Shown one piece after another: positions 19,125 to 30,048 of a stretch of DNA of 30,238 nucleotides (its first letter is position 1; every line of letters begins with the position of its first letter). The stretch is from Haplomitrium mnioides. Its lineage: Eukaryota; Marchantiophyta; Haplomitriopsida; Calobryales. The notes beneath the pieces were generated by a model, which searched no databases, was not told the DNA's origin, and saw only the letters and a list, made by a program, of their open reading frames with translations. The DNA lies in contig JBNGIS010018041.1 of assembly GCA_049999725.1 (NCBI GenBank), positions 1-30,238 of the forward strand. Direction: 5' to 3'. The position numbers and the translations under genes were made by a program.

Positions 19125-21764
19125 AGGTAGTCACAAGAAATAATGTTCATACATAACACTTTCTCCAGCATGGAATCGATTGGTTTACCACTTGTCTGAA
19201 CTTCCATAATTCCAACTACGCAATCACGCAACTTTCACACTCTAATCTGCTTCTAAACACATTTTAGAGTGTCAGATTTTTATTTCTACTCCAAATCCCT
19301 ACAAATTTCTTGTGTTGGAAGCGTCTTTAGCAGAGCTTTCCAACAAACGAAAGTTTTCTAAATTTTGAGCAGAACTCAACATGCAAATGATTAGATTGCT
19401 GGGAAGGGGTCAAGTAGTTGTATGCAGCTCAAGGAATGCCATCACCTAGCCATCCACATTTCTGAACCCTCGCACAGCTCTCTCATTGCAAAATCAACAT
19501 TAAAAGCCATAGAGGCTGCAAGCACACACACTGCCATGGAGCTTCGTTGGCTTCCTTTTCTTTGCTGAAAACAAGCGACCGGTTTCTCCTTACCACCCTT
19601 CCTTGCACGCTTTGGTGTGTCATCTAAGAAACACACTGCTGCAATCCTTTCCTGCAATCTTCATAATGATACTTGATTCACAAATTTCGGGGTGATCTTT
19701 CTCCCTCTACCTGATTTTTTTTTTCTGTAGAGTAGATGCAATTTTCTTCTGCGGAGTAGGTGCAACTTTCTTCTATGGAGTATCTTTGATTGTAGACTTC
19801 TTTGATACGCCCAAAGCACTCTTCTTGGTTCCATTCAAAGCTTCCTTGCTCTCCAGATCGAGAGAGACTTTCGGCACAATGATGCCTCCTAACTTGCACA
19901 CTCTTAGCCAAATGCTTTCACTAACAGGCACCACTGAAAGCCTCAGTTGCATTTGAAAATCCTTCAATTCCTCATCTTCTTTTATCTGTGCAAGAGTGAC
20001 ACGAGATTTGAATGACATCACTTCCTGGAAATCCACTGCTCCCAATTTCCGAGTTGTGTTGGATAAATCGTCTTCAATACTCGTACTATTCCTGCCACCT
20101 CCTTCTTATCAACAAAAATGCTTCACCACAACCCTCAAATCTACATCTGTTTGTTTGCTTACGAGCCAATCTTCTACGAGCATTTTCTTCCTCTTCTAAT
20201 AAATCACTATAAGACTTGCCCATCTGAGTGCATCTTCTACAAGCTTACCCCAGTTTCTGTTTTTTCTCCAGCATAACATCTAGGAACTCCTTCACTACAA
20301 TACAAGCAATTTAGGCCTTGGACTGGGTAATAAATATTTCCTTTTCTTATCGATTGCCTCTCACTTAGAACAGAGCTCATTTTGGGCTTGCCCTACTCAC
20401 CACATTCCAGAATTTGGCATGCTAATGGCCCTACATCTTCGATCTACGAGCTGCCAAGACCCTTCAAGCAAAAATCATCCATGCACACAATTGCATCCCT
20501 TGCAAAAGCATGGCTATCCATCCAATGCTTATGCCCTGCCATACCCTCGACGAAATCACACGACTAATTTTCTATGCTCTCACTCGACCAAAACCCAACA
20601 CCTAATCACTCAACCATCTTATCCTCCTCCATGTTGTGCTCACGAAGTACCATCGCTGCTATGTCTAATGATGTTTCTTGTTGCAACCCAGCAAGACTAC
20701 CCTATTCCTTATTTGATCTCCTTCTACTCGACATAACCATTGCCCAACTGCGTACAACATGGTTTTCCTTAACGAATTCTCTTCCGGCACTCAACCCACA
20801 CCACGTCTCCAAGTTCAAATAGAGCTTCCCTGAAATCTACTCAATGAAGGTCTGCTCTGCTATGCAACATCACCTATTGACATGATACTTGCATTTCAAT
20901 TGAACCAACATCATCATTCAAGGGTTTCTAGAATGGACCTTTGCTCGATTCACAAATTTCCACCTTCAACCAAGACTTCTAGCACTAACCAACACAACAC
21001 CTTGCCATGTTCAAATAAAACAACCAAAAAGGAAAAACATCAAAGCTGGCCAAAGGATGATAACCTCCTTTCCACCAAACCTCCTTTTACCTTCGCTTCC
21101 ACATGGCAGTTATGACCCTCTCGGTTTCAAGATCAAGAAGAGGAGGAACAAATTGGTACCGGCTTCTTGTCATGCTTCAAGGTCAGCCTCAATCTGCACT
21201 CATTGCTTTTTTCTCTTTTTTTTTGGAATTTTCTAGGTCACCTTCCAAACTGAATTTGCCAATCCTTGGGCAAACTTTGTTAGTATGCAGATTTTGCCAA
21301 ACACAATTGGAGCACACTGAATTTTGATGTTAGATAGCTTCTTTTTTTCCCTCCAAGCTCTTCACACAGCTTGGCACCATCCAACTAGGATGCTTCGGAG
21401 ATGTGATTCGTTCTCTCCTTCTCAATGTCATCCTTATCCACTTCCCATTGCTACAATCACACCAAAACATGATCACAACCTCAAGATAATAAGCTCCTTT
21501 GAATTTTCAACACAAAATCGCGAGCCTTCATTGTCCTCAAATACTTTGACCTTCTGTGTTTTGTTCTGACACATGGCAGAATAACACTTTCCTATAGCCA
21601 GAAGACGCCACTTTGTTGCTCTCCTATGATTGTGCTCCTCCTTATGCTCTTGCAAAGCTCTTCCAGAAGCTTCCTCAATTGCCTATCTTCTAACCTAACA
21701 GAATCTCCCTTTTGAATCATGAGCGTTCTTTGCTCACAAACTAGAAGAGAAAAAACAGGGCTCC
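19125..21764 (-). mobile_element. Interior of an inverted giant-LTR element, without recognisable gag-pol
   Basis: Going left from the primer site on the minus strand, 2.64 kb separates the two inverted LTRs. It opens GAGGAGCCCTG and then has a short frame MIQKGDSVRLEDRQLRKLLEELCKSIRR from ATG 21721, leucine- and arginine-rich, of unknown meaning. No gag, RT or integrase motif is seen on either strand. A group of minus-strand frames at 19442-20300 is listed separately. The 3' LTR of this element is not present in the expected minus orientation: the interior runs straight into the plus-strand LTR of gypsy copy 1 at 19124. It is either a large-retrotransposon-derivative type element or a truncated one. 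Confidence 0.5.
19442..20300 (-). pseudogene. Unrecognised broken ORF with a Lys-rich TPQKK repeat tail
   Basis: I do not recognise the protein. The clearest part (about 20045-19773, minus) reads DFQEVMSFKSRVTLAQIKED, then LKDFQMQLRLSVVPVSESIW and VCKLGGIIVPKVSLDLESKE: an even mix of hydrophobic and charged residues that looks like a real folded domain. It is followed by SKKSALGVSKKSTIKDTP. A TAG then falls where the next two 24-bp units have CAG: TPQKKVAP and TLQKK follow in frame. Upstream, other frames show CLYCSEGVPRCYAGE and NRCRFEGCGEA, two Cys-x2/4-Cys pairs. Downstream, in a shifted frame, is VCFLDDTPKRARKGGKEK. It may be a captured host gene fragment or an extra ORF of the element. 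There are several frame breaks. Confidence 0.35.
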
Positions 21765-21782
21765 TCCCCGGCAACGGCGCCA
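21765..21782 (-). promoter_or_regulatory. Primer binding site, tRNA-Asp type
   Basis: The minus strand reads TGGCGCCGTTGCCGGGGA, the 18-base site complementary to the 3' end of tRNA-Asp used by many plant gypsy elements to prime minus-strand synthesis. It starts one base after the CCTAACA end of the LTR. This fixes the orientation (minus) and inner end of the LTR at 21784-25327. No mismatch to the usual site is apparent. Confidence 0.9.
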
Positions 21783-21783
21783 C

Positions 21784-24700
21784 TGTTAGGTCTTGGTGGT
21801 CAAGGCATAAGAGGAGGAGCCCTGGTTTTTGTTTGGCCGGTGTTGTAGTATAAAGCTTAACTTCTAGATATGAGTCATTGGGTGGGAATAGATAAGGACT
21901 CCCACTGATTGAGCTATCTAGTGATACACTTGGTCGTGGTGGTTGTGATGTCCACCAAAACTCAAGGGATTGTGAGGGTGCTTCTTCCTTCAAGACCGGC
22001 TAAAGACCTACAAACAACTTTGGGGCTTGCTGGTTGGTCTTTTGGTTCAAGAATAGTTACCCATAACATAAATGAAATAACTTGAATGCGTATGAATTTT
22101 AGATGTTTCAGCTGAGAACGACCAAAACAAGATAGATGCGTAAATTGAAATCACAAGCATTCACAATGATAAGAATAGCACTTTACTGAATAAGAGTTTA
22201 ACGGATAACCAATGTAGGAACAATTGTTTGGAACATTTGACTTCCCCTTTGGGACATAACACCTCAAGTGTGCACCGCTCTACTCTCCCCTCTCTTCTCC
22301 CTCTAATGAAAAAAAAAAACGAGTTCCTCTCGCCACTCAACAAGAATCCACCACCCACACACTACTAAAACACTCAAGAGATTTGCTAACATTCCCCCAT
22401 AAACTCCCCCAATACATAACACACAACGAACTCCAATAAAAGGATAAAATACTGAACTCACACACAAAATACATAATAACAAATATTTTCAATTTTCTGT
22501 TATCTTAGCTACCAGCCAACGACACCACCTTGGGAAATAATTGTGTAGACTTGAGTCATATGATACGCTTGAGGAACCTAGATACTGCCATCAAACACTG
22601 CCATCCTCCTCCTTTTGTGCCACCCTTGTTCATCAACCAGCTATCTAAATCCCACTACATCCATAGTATCTCCTTTATCTACCTCCTATAACATGACCCA
22701 ATTCAACCTTCCCACCTTTATCAATGGTCACCCAAATTCTTCACTACCAAAACACCTCTCTTCTCTACACTTGTCAAAACTATTCTTTTCTTTTCTTTTC
22801 ACATGCCCACTCCACAACACATCACCATCATCTAGCCAAATCTTAACCAAGCTACCTTGCAATTTCCCTTTCACCTTTTCACTGCACCAGACCCTATCCG
22901 CAATTAGGAATTGAACCATTCCACTTTGTTAGGGCCAACATGCCTTTGGCGTTCCTTCCACCATCTAAATAAATGACTAAAAGCCTTTCTTCTCTTTCAA
23001 CCCAACTGTTATCTTCCTACAGACTGATTCCAACTTACCCAACGTCCATTTTCCTACTTTAAATTTAACTACCTTCTACCCTTGTATTTATGGGCCGCAA
23101 GATTTGGAGACTTTGTCCTCTTCCCTTACCTGCGTGTAGCCTGGTAATCGCCTCTAGTTTTCTTGCCTTCATCTCACAGTTGGCTTCCCAACTGAGGATT
23201 CAAACTTGAAAGTCTCATTAGCGTGAGGCAGCCATGAAAGGAATCCCATTCGAGGAGAATGCAAGTCATCCTTAGCCAGATTTCCGCAAGTTTCCTCCCG
23301 TATAGTCTATGATGTTATTGGTTCCGTTGATGGAGAATTCACAAGGTAACTTTGGTGTAGCCCTCGAGTGACAAGGAGAGAAGAGGTGTTTCTCCCTTCG
23401 TTAAGATCTTTAATAAGCACATGATCACCAATTCTTAGAGCGTTTTGTTCAATCTGGTCACACCGAGCAAGTTGTGTTTTTGTTTCTTCTTAGCCTCCAC
23501 TTAGTCGGTTCTGTCGAGTGCTATATCAATCTGTTCACCAATTACATCGACACCCTTCTTGCTTTCTGGATGGGTGGCCTGTATGTTCCTTCCACATCCA
23601 TACCTTTCAATCTTCCTTACATTCAAAACCATCGTTATTATCTCCATGGCTGTTCACGCACTCCTACATTACAGCTAAAGAAACGTCCCTCCATTCAGCT
23701 ATTGTGCGCCTCACTCCCTCATGAGCAAATTGCTTTGTCTCCACCCTTCTCCCACTCTGATTCAAGTGTCAGTAACTTCATTACTCCTCTTTGTTTTTCT
23801 CAATCGTGGAGGAAACTCCTCGAGAAGCACTGCCCAATCTCCAGGCTTCCTTCTCTATTCTTTCGAATGTCTACAACAAAATCACACTTCATGATTCTCT
23901 TCCACCCTCCTCTTTGTCTTTAGTTTCAATTTATGATCTGCTTCTTCTTTTTGTCGTCAACTGCTACATGTCAACGCAAGAAAATCCCTTGATTTTCTAC
24001 ATAGGACTGATATGTGTGTCACTTCCTCCAGCACACTTCGATGTGCCTTTCTCAAACATCAATTAAATGTCGACATTGTTCCCAAAACCAGCCATATGCT
24101 TCACATGCCAAATCTACCGTCCTTGTCCATTCAAATGGCTCCAACAAGATCACCTTTCGTAGATCTCTTTCTGCTTTCCATCATGCTATTCATCGATACA
24201 AGCACCTACTTGGTCATCCGATGTCATCACGCACAACTTCATCTTTGCCATTGGCATCATCCTTTTGCACGATCATGTACTCGTCCTCAGCACCATGATA
24301 GAGATCAGCCTCATTCACGCTCTTTGTTTTGTGAATGCATGCCTCTTCTTCCGATCACGCGCAGCCGCATTCACTTCGCCTTAACCATTTCCTCAGTTCG
24401 GATATATGTCTTTCACAATTTAATGCTAAAACCACCTTTCTTTTTTCTACCTCCTCTATTGCATGCTACTGTTCCTTCACGTTGTCAACACCATCGTAAG
24501 AGATATTCCTCAGTCCCATCGCTTCATTGGTCCAATTCCTGCAGCACCTCCAAATCCTCCAACCAAAAAAGAAAGAAAGAATGCCTCTCCCTCCAAGAAC
24601 GGCGCCACACCAAAATCAAGAAGAAGAGAGTGAGAGAATGAGGGGGCCAAAAATCAGCCCATTTTCTTTCTTTATGTGTCCCTAACTCCCACACGCGGGA

Positions 24701-25327
24701 GTTTTTTTTTTTCAGTTTCTGCCCTTGGATCAAATTAATCTATGCCATCCATTTTAACCCATTTTTTCTCATCTTGTCTCCTGTGCTTGGCTTGGCTGTA
24801 GCTTAGATTTAACATTAGTTAATTAATATTTAATTAGTATTTTACTATAATTTACTAACCCACATAACTTTTTTTTCAAAACCCCACAAAACACAAAACA
24901 TATACTCGCATGCTTTTACAATACACACACATGAAACCCTCATGTACAATTGACGTCTTTCCTTTCCATTTCTTCTTGCTGACGCAAGTTTCTTCTATTT
25001 TCAATTGTTTGAGCTGTTGTTGCTGTCTAATCTGTTTCTCGACTTGATTGGTACTTGTGATTCAGAAGACATATGCTATTCCTACGATTGTATTTCTAGA
25101 AACTAAAGAAAAATTTCTACTTTAAATATAATAAAAAAGTCTTTTAACTAAATCTTATAAAAGTCTTTTAATTGAATCTTTGAGAAGTCTTTCGTCCTTC
25201 TATTTGGACGGTGTCTAATGTTCGCCATTTCTGCCTTTTGCCTGCTTGCTTTTTTCCTTTTTTCTCGATTTCTTCCTCCTTTACCTCTTATTGAGTGTGC
25301 TTTTAACTCCCATCATGGACCCTAACA
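21784..25327 (-). repeat. Giant LTR (about 3.54 kb), 5' LTR of the inverted element
   Basis: On the minus strand it starts TGTTAGGGTCCATG at 25327 and ends GACCTAACA at 21784, giving a 7-bp inverted terminal repeat TGTTAGG/CCTAACA with TG...CA ends, and the primer site follows. It is the inverted relative of 15377-19124. It cuts into gypsy copy 2, whose reading begins immediately beyond 25327. About 720 bases from its start lies a second primer-like stretch, TGGCGCCGTTCTTGGAGG (24607-24590, minus). Its open frames are short, Ser/His-rich on the plus strand and not convincing as genes. No target-site duplication can be tested because the other end of the element is missing. Confidence 0.68.
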
Positions 25328-26202
25328 CTCATCTTCCTTTGTTCATAGTGTCTTCTATTATCGCCCCCTTTTATCATTCAATTGGATTCACCTTCAAATA
25401 CACATCTTGCTCTAGCCCAATTTTTTCATTTCACGACATCAACAAATATTTCTTGCCGTTATTATAATGTCACCCTTGCTTCTACTTTGCGATTTCTTGT
25501 ACCCAACACTGGCTTAGTATTGCCAAGTGTCCAAGACTAGATAGTGAAGCCTTCATAGACACAAAAATTAGCACACTTTCTCCTTTGTCTTCCTTCCAAG
25601 ATCTGGCCGAGTGACTTGCTCATATAACTATCAGCTATTTGTTGAAAATTCAAGTTTTGTCTTGTTGGCCTCTATGCAAAGCCTTGCTTGTTCTCTGCCG
25701 CAAGTTGAAACTGGTCAATTTTTTCTTTTTTCCTTTTTTTCTCGATTTTTTCCTCCTTTACCTCTCATTGAGTGTGCCTTTAACTCCCATCATGGACCCT
25801 AACACTCATCTTCCTTTGTTCATAGTGTCTTCTATTATCGCCCTCTTTTATCATTCAATTGGATTCACCTTCAAATATACATCTTTCTCTAGCCCAATTT
25901 TTTCATTTCACGACATCAACAAATATTTCTTGCCGTTATTATAATGTCACCCTTGCTTCTACTTTGCGATTTCTTGTACCCAACACTGGCTTAGTATTGC
26001 CAAGTGTCCAAGACTAGATAGTGAAGCCTTCATAGACACAAAAATTAGCACACTTTCTCCTTTGTCTTCCTTCCAAGATCTGGTCGAGCGACTTGCTCAT
26101 ATAACTATCAGCTATTTGTTGAAAATTCAAGTTTTGTCTTGTTGCCCTCTACGCAAAGCCTTGCTTGTTCTCTGCCGCAAGTTGAAACTAGTCAATTTTG
26201 TC
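25249..26202 (+). repeat. 477-bp direct tandem duplication across the LTR/gypsy junction
   Basis: Sequence from the pyrimidine run at about 25249 is repeated 477 bases later, beginning in a similar run at about 25726 and ending near 26202. About ten differences are visible, so the copies are roughly 98% identical. The unit contains the first bases of the giant LTR (to 25327 in copy one) plus about 400 bases of gypsy copy 2. The unit edges lie in T-rich stretches. Confidence 0.92.
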
Positions 26203-26379
26203 AAGGCTCAAAAACTCCATTTACAATTATGGAAAGAGAAATACACCCATGAGAATAGTTTTATGACCATTTCTATTTTGTCAACCAATGATGAATTGCC
26301 CATTATAGCACATCCCAATATTTTGGTTCCTTCAGCATCTAAATCTTCTATTGTTCGTATGGTCTTTTTTCTAATATTG

Positions 26380-27140
26380 GTACCTATGCAATAGCCACTT
26401 TCATTGATGACATCTTTATACCAAGTGCGTATTTAGACACATGCTCTATTGTGAACATAGTGACATAATATATTATACATTCTATTTGGCATCCAACTTC
26501 TGTCTTATAGAAGTTTTCATTGCTTCTTGGACTTGCCTATGTGAGCAAAACTCTTCTATTGGGCATTCTAAAAAATATTATGATCACAACTAATTCAGTA
26601 AACATAGTGTCAAATAACATTTCCAATATAAAGCCATATAAGATAGATATCTACTCTCTTTGTTGATCAATAATACTTTAGACATTATATTATCATGAGC
26701 ATTCTCTAACAAAATCAATATCCACTACTTCTTGGTTGTCGATGGTCAAAACAGAGTTGGGCGCAAATGGATTTTGCTATAGGAACTCTAACCATCAATC
26801 CACCTAATAATCGTTTTGTCCTTTGATTATATACGCATATGGTAGTCCTTTCCAACCATAAAATCCACGAGATTTTCTATGACTTATCTTTGGTTGATGA
26901 TGCTACCTGACTTTGAGATCCTTACGATGAATTTGTGGATGAGTTTGAGTTCTTATGCCTTCTTTTTCCATCTTGCATCTAGTTGATATGACATTCTTTG
27001 ACCTTCCTATCATCTTAGAGGAGAAAAAGAGTTTGAATGTTCATAATTTCCTTCTTGCCGAATATAAGACGCTCTTCTTAGTTCTTCTTTATAAATATAT
27101 TGATGTATTTATCTGGAAATGCGATGAAATAACATGAATA
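26380..27140 (+). pseudogene. gypsy copy 2 protease and pol N-terminus
   Basis: From 26403 the reading IDDIFIPSAYLDTCSIVNIVT aligns with copy 1 IDGVMIPTAHLDTSSAINIM. The catalytic motif here is D-T-C. At 26955-27137 the text ILEEKKSLNVHNFLLAEYKT and YKYIDVFIWKCDEIT matches the copy 1 segment ahead of RT (YIYVFAWEYDEMT). Frames differ between pieces and stops are frequent, so no protein is possible. Confidence 0.78.
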
Positions 27141-27279
27141 CCTCCCTCTATTTTTCAATATAAGATTTAGCTACCCCTAGATTCCAAACCAATTTGTAGG
27201 CATTCTTATTATATGAATTCTAAATATTATGAATTAGTCTAAGCCAAAATTTCTAAAATGTTGTAAGCATGCGCTATCT

Positions 27280-28470
27280 CTCATATAGGCCTCACTGATT
27301 GGGTGTCCTCGATCATGGTTGTTTCCAAACCCTATAGCTTTGTTCCAATATGTGGAGATTTCAAGGCCTTAATGTGACTACTATTCTAACACACTTTTGA
27401 ATCCTACTTATTGACTTTATCTTAAACAATGCCATTAGACACAAGGCTATAGCTTCTTAGATGGCTTCTCAAGATATAATCAAATTGAGATCTATCATGA
27501 CTCTTGTTCTTTGATTATTGTCACAATACCTTGGGGTTGCTACTATTACAACTAGCTCATTTTTGGCTTGTGCAATGCATGTAGTGATTTTTAGAGAATC
27601 ATAAACCTCACATTGAATTCTCTATTGCATAGCCCTAACAAATGTCTAGAAATATATCTCAATGATTTTACTATCTACAGCTCTCATAGTGATCGAAATC
27701 ATGACACTAGAACAAGCTTTCATGTGTTGTAGTAAGTTTGGAATATCTCTAAATCCTCATAAGTGTTAATTCTTTGCCCATACTATAATTCTTTTAAGTT
27801 ACATTTTCTCAAAATTGGGACTGCATCTAGATCTTGTAAATATCAACATTATTTTATCCTTGTCGATGCTTCAGAATGTTAAGCAACTCCAACACTTCAT
27901 TGGCAAGTTTGTCTATTATCGACCCTACTGTTTGAGCTATACAACCATCGTTATGTCGCTTTATGCTCTTATCTACCACTTTGTTCTATTCAAGTCGACA
28001 GCCAAATGTCAAAAAATGTTTGACAAGTGAAAAGAAATACTACCTATCTTTTTTTACCTTTACTCAATTGATTGGAATATCCCCTTCTTAGTCATCGTTG
28101 ATACTTTCCTAAATAGTAAAGAGGAAATTCACAATCATTTCTCATTTAGGCAAGCACAACGCTGATCATACTTGAGGAAAGTAATTGAGTCTTGTTGAAC
28201 CAAATCATAGCATCACTAAACGTAAGGCAACTAGAATGATCTATATTGTTTAGAAGTTCCAACATTACTTGTTGGGTTACAAGTTTATTTTTGTAGTGGA
28301 CCATGATTGTCTTAAATGTATTATTAACAAGTCTACTTTAACTAGTCAAATAGCTCGATGGGTTCTCTTACTTCAAAAGTCTAATTTCATGATTCAAGTC
28401 CATCCTGGAGTCGACCATGGCAACTGCAATCTATTATCAAGAGTACATGGTGATCATGACCTTCACTGAC
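27280..28470 (+). pseudogene. gypsy copy 2 RT and RNase H
   Basis: RT begins at LTDWVSSIMVVSKP near 27290 and ICGDFKAL near 27350, then breaks frame. The active site at 27655-27666 reads YLND in EIYLNDFTIYS: the first catalytic Asp has become Asn, which would abolish polymerase activity. The RT tail and start of RNase H at 27815-28030 (NVKQLQHFIGKFVYYRPYC) match copy 1. RNase H continues at 28269-28469 with FVVDHDCLKCIIN and RWVLLLQKSNF, ending HPGVDHGNCNLLSR. The Asn change, frameshifts and stops all mark a dead copy. Confidence 0.85.
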
Positions 28471-28689
28471 TAGATAATAGCTTTCCTAACTTGTGGGTTT
28501 CTATAATCTAATCAGTCATCTCTTCTAATCATGTCTTAGAACACTCTTTAGTCTAATTATTGACCCATCTCTGTAACACTTGATTAATTCTCTTCCTTAT
28601 ATCTAGTATTTTACTATCTGATCTTCAACCAAACTAGATTCAATTCTTCATTAACACTACCACTCTTTACACTATCATGTATGGTCTTC

Positions 28690-29086
28690 TCTATTGAATT
28701 AGTGAGAATGACATTCTACGTCAATGTCTGATGCCTCCACAAACTTCTCAAGTGCTCGATAGTGCTTGTTGTGGCCATTTTGCCGGCAAGTCTACTACGC
28801 TTAAAGTCCTATGTTTTGGGTACTCGTGGCCAATCCCTATAAATTTACACAAACATGTGGTGTTTGTTAGAGAATATGCTGCCCCACGAAGCAAGATGAA
28901 ATGCCTTTGACTCCCATTTTTCCACTTTTGGCTTTGAAAGCCTAGACTTTATTGGGCCAATATCTCCAATTCTATAAGTTATTGTAGTCAGTACATCTTA
29001 GTTGCAACATATTCTGTGATTATATTGGCCAAAGCTATTGCCCTCCCTATTGACAACACAACCTCACTGGTTTCTTTCTTTTATAC
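28690..29086 (+). pseudogene. gypsy copy 2 integrase, first half
   Basis: Traces of the zinc domain appear near 28740-28900. A clearer stretch at about 28950-29086 reads SQYILVATYSVIILAKAIALPIDNTTSLVSFFYT, too decayed for function but aligned with copy 1 around 14410-14500. The catalytic core beyond FFYT is absent because a different sequence starts at 29087. The region 28471-28689 between RNase H and this fragment is the equivalent spacer and contains nothing readable. Confidence 0.7.
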
Positions 29087-29796
29087 TGTGGGAGCATAGT
29101 TCCTGACAAAAGGTCAGAAACAACTCAAAGGAGGTCTCTTCTGCGCAGTGGAGTGAGAGGGAAGTGGTAAAGCTTCAGTTTTGTGTATAATAAGAGTAAA
29201 GTGTAAAAATATATAAATAAGTGCTGGTGAGTAAATTTTGGGATGTAGTTGGAAAGGAGAGAAGGCTAGGTGATGAGGAGGTTGATTTGTTTTTCAGGGA
29301 AGAAGAAGAAAAAGAAAAATATATTTTTGTGTTGTAAAACTAATCTAGTTGTTGAGGGCCAGCCAGCCCCTATCAGTCTACATGTGTGTTGATGGACAGC
29401 TTGCCTAGGAGCCAGTTGAAGTGTATCTGTTGGAGGACAAGCTACCTTTTGTGCCCTGAACTAGATCCGTCCAGGGGCAGAGTATTAAGCGGTGGCCTTA
29501 TGCCATATGGGGATGCCTCTTGAAGGATAGTTACAGTCAAATGCTTATATAATGCTTCTGACTTATGACAGAAGACTTATGGGATATTTGGAGGTGACTG
29601 GGGAAAGCCAACTGTTATGAAGCATTCGAGGGAGCCACGAGTGTTTGGATCAGAATGAGAATCCGAAGATGAGGAAAAGATTTTCGGGATCGATCAGCTG
29701 TGAGGGAGTGAAACACCCACGAAATTTGTGCTGAAATCGGAAAGAATTGGAAATTTTAAGGGGATGAGAAAGAAATTGGAAGTGAGCGAAAGTGTG

Positions 29797-29852
29797 GTCC
29801 ATGGTCCGTGGTCCGTAGTCCGTGAAGTGTAGTCCATGAAGGAGAGTCCGTG
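29797..29852 (+). repeat. 7-bp-phased GTCCRTG repeat, eight register positions
   Basis: The 56 bases divide exactly into eight heptads: GTCCATG, GTCCGTG, GTCCGTA, GTCCGTG, AAGTGTA, GTCCATG, AAGGAGA, GTCCGTG. Six match the consensus and the two that do not still keep the register. Confidence 0.9.
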
Positions 29853-29887
29853 AGTCTGAAGAAGGCTTCGGAACTTTATGTTACGTT

Positions 29888-30048
29888 GTGGGGAACCCCA
29901 GTTAAGGGGGTTCCGATTTTCTTTCCGATGTGGGGAACCCCGGTTACGGGGGATTTAGTTTTGTGTCCATGTAGGGATCTGAAGTGGGACACCCCGGTTT
30001 AAATGGTTTCGATGGGGATTACGAAGTGGGGAGCACCGGTTAGGAAGG
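29888..30048 (+). repeat. Four copies of a GTGGGGAACCCCGGTTA motif
   Basis: About 23-bp motifs start at 29888, 29930, 29984 and 30026, spaced 42, 54 and 42 bases. Copies one and two contain GGGGAACCCC-type dyads, copies three and four are degraded forms. TTCCGAT or TTTCGAT recurs between them, so the full repeat is probably about 42 bp with a 12-base insertion in unit two. Confidence 0.85.

Larger units (their letters stand above)
25328..29086 (+). mobile_element. Ty3/gypsy copy 2, heavily decayed internal fragment
   Basis: Allowing for the 477-bp duplication, this segment is collinear with 11290-14500 of copy 1 (about 3.2 kb in each). It includes the gag tail (ISFLPLLL/RRYKC region near 25440), CPLRKALLVLCRKL aligned with copy 1 NSLRSAMIMPRK, protease (26403), RT (27290-27690), RNase H (28269-28469) and the first half of integrase (to 29086). 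It has no LTR of its own: the left end is cut by the inverted giant-LTR element and the right end stops in mid integrase at the sequence starting TGTGGG. Decay is much worse than in copy 1, with frameshifts as well as stops, so it is the older insertion. Confidence 0.85.

Noticed and set aside
24012-24641. 209-codon plus-strand frame with Ser/His/Leu-rich sequence
   Set aside because: Lies wholly inside the giant LTR, has no motif, and is not kept in the inverted LTR copy.
15377-25327. One DNA transposon with 3.6-kb terminal inverted repeats
   Set aside because: Flanking bases do not form a target-site duplication, no transposase is seen, the ends are TG/CA with a retroviral-type primer site, and the left copy directly follows gypsy integrase.
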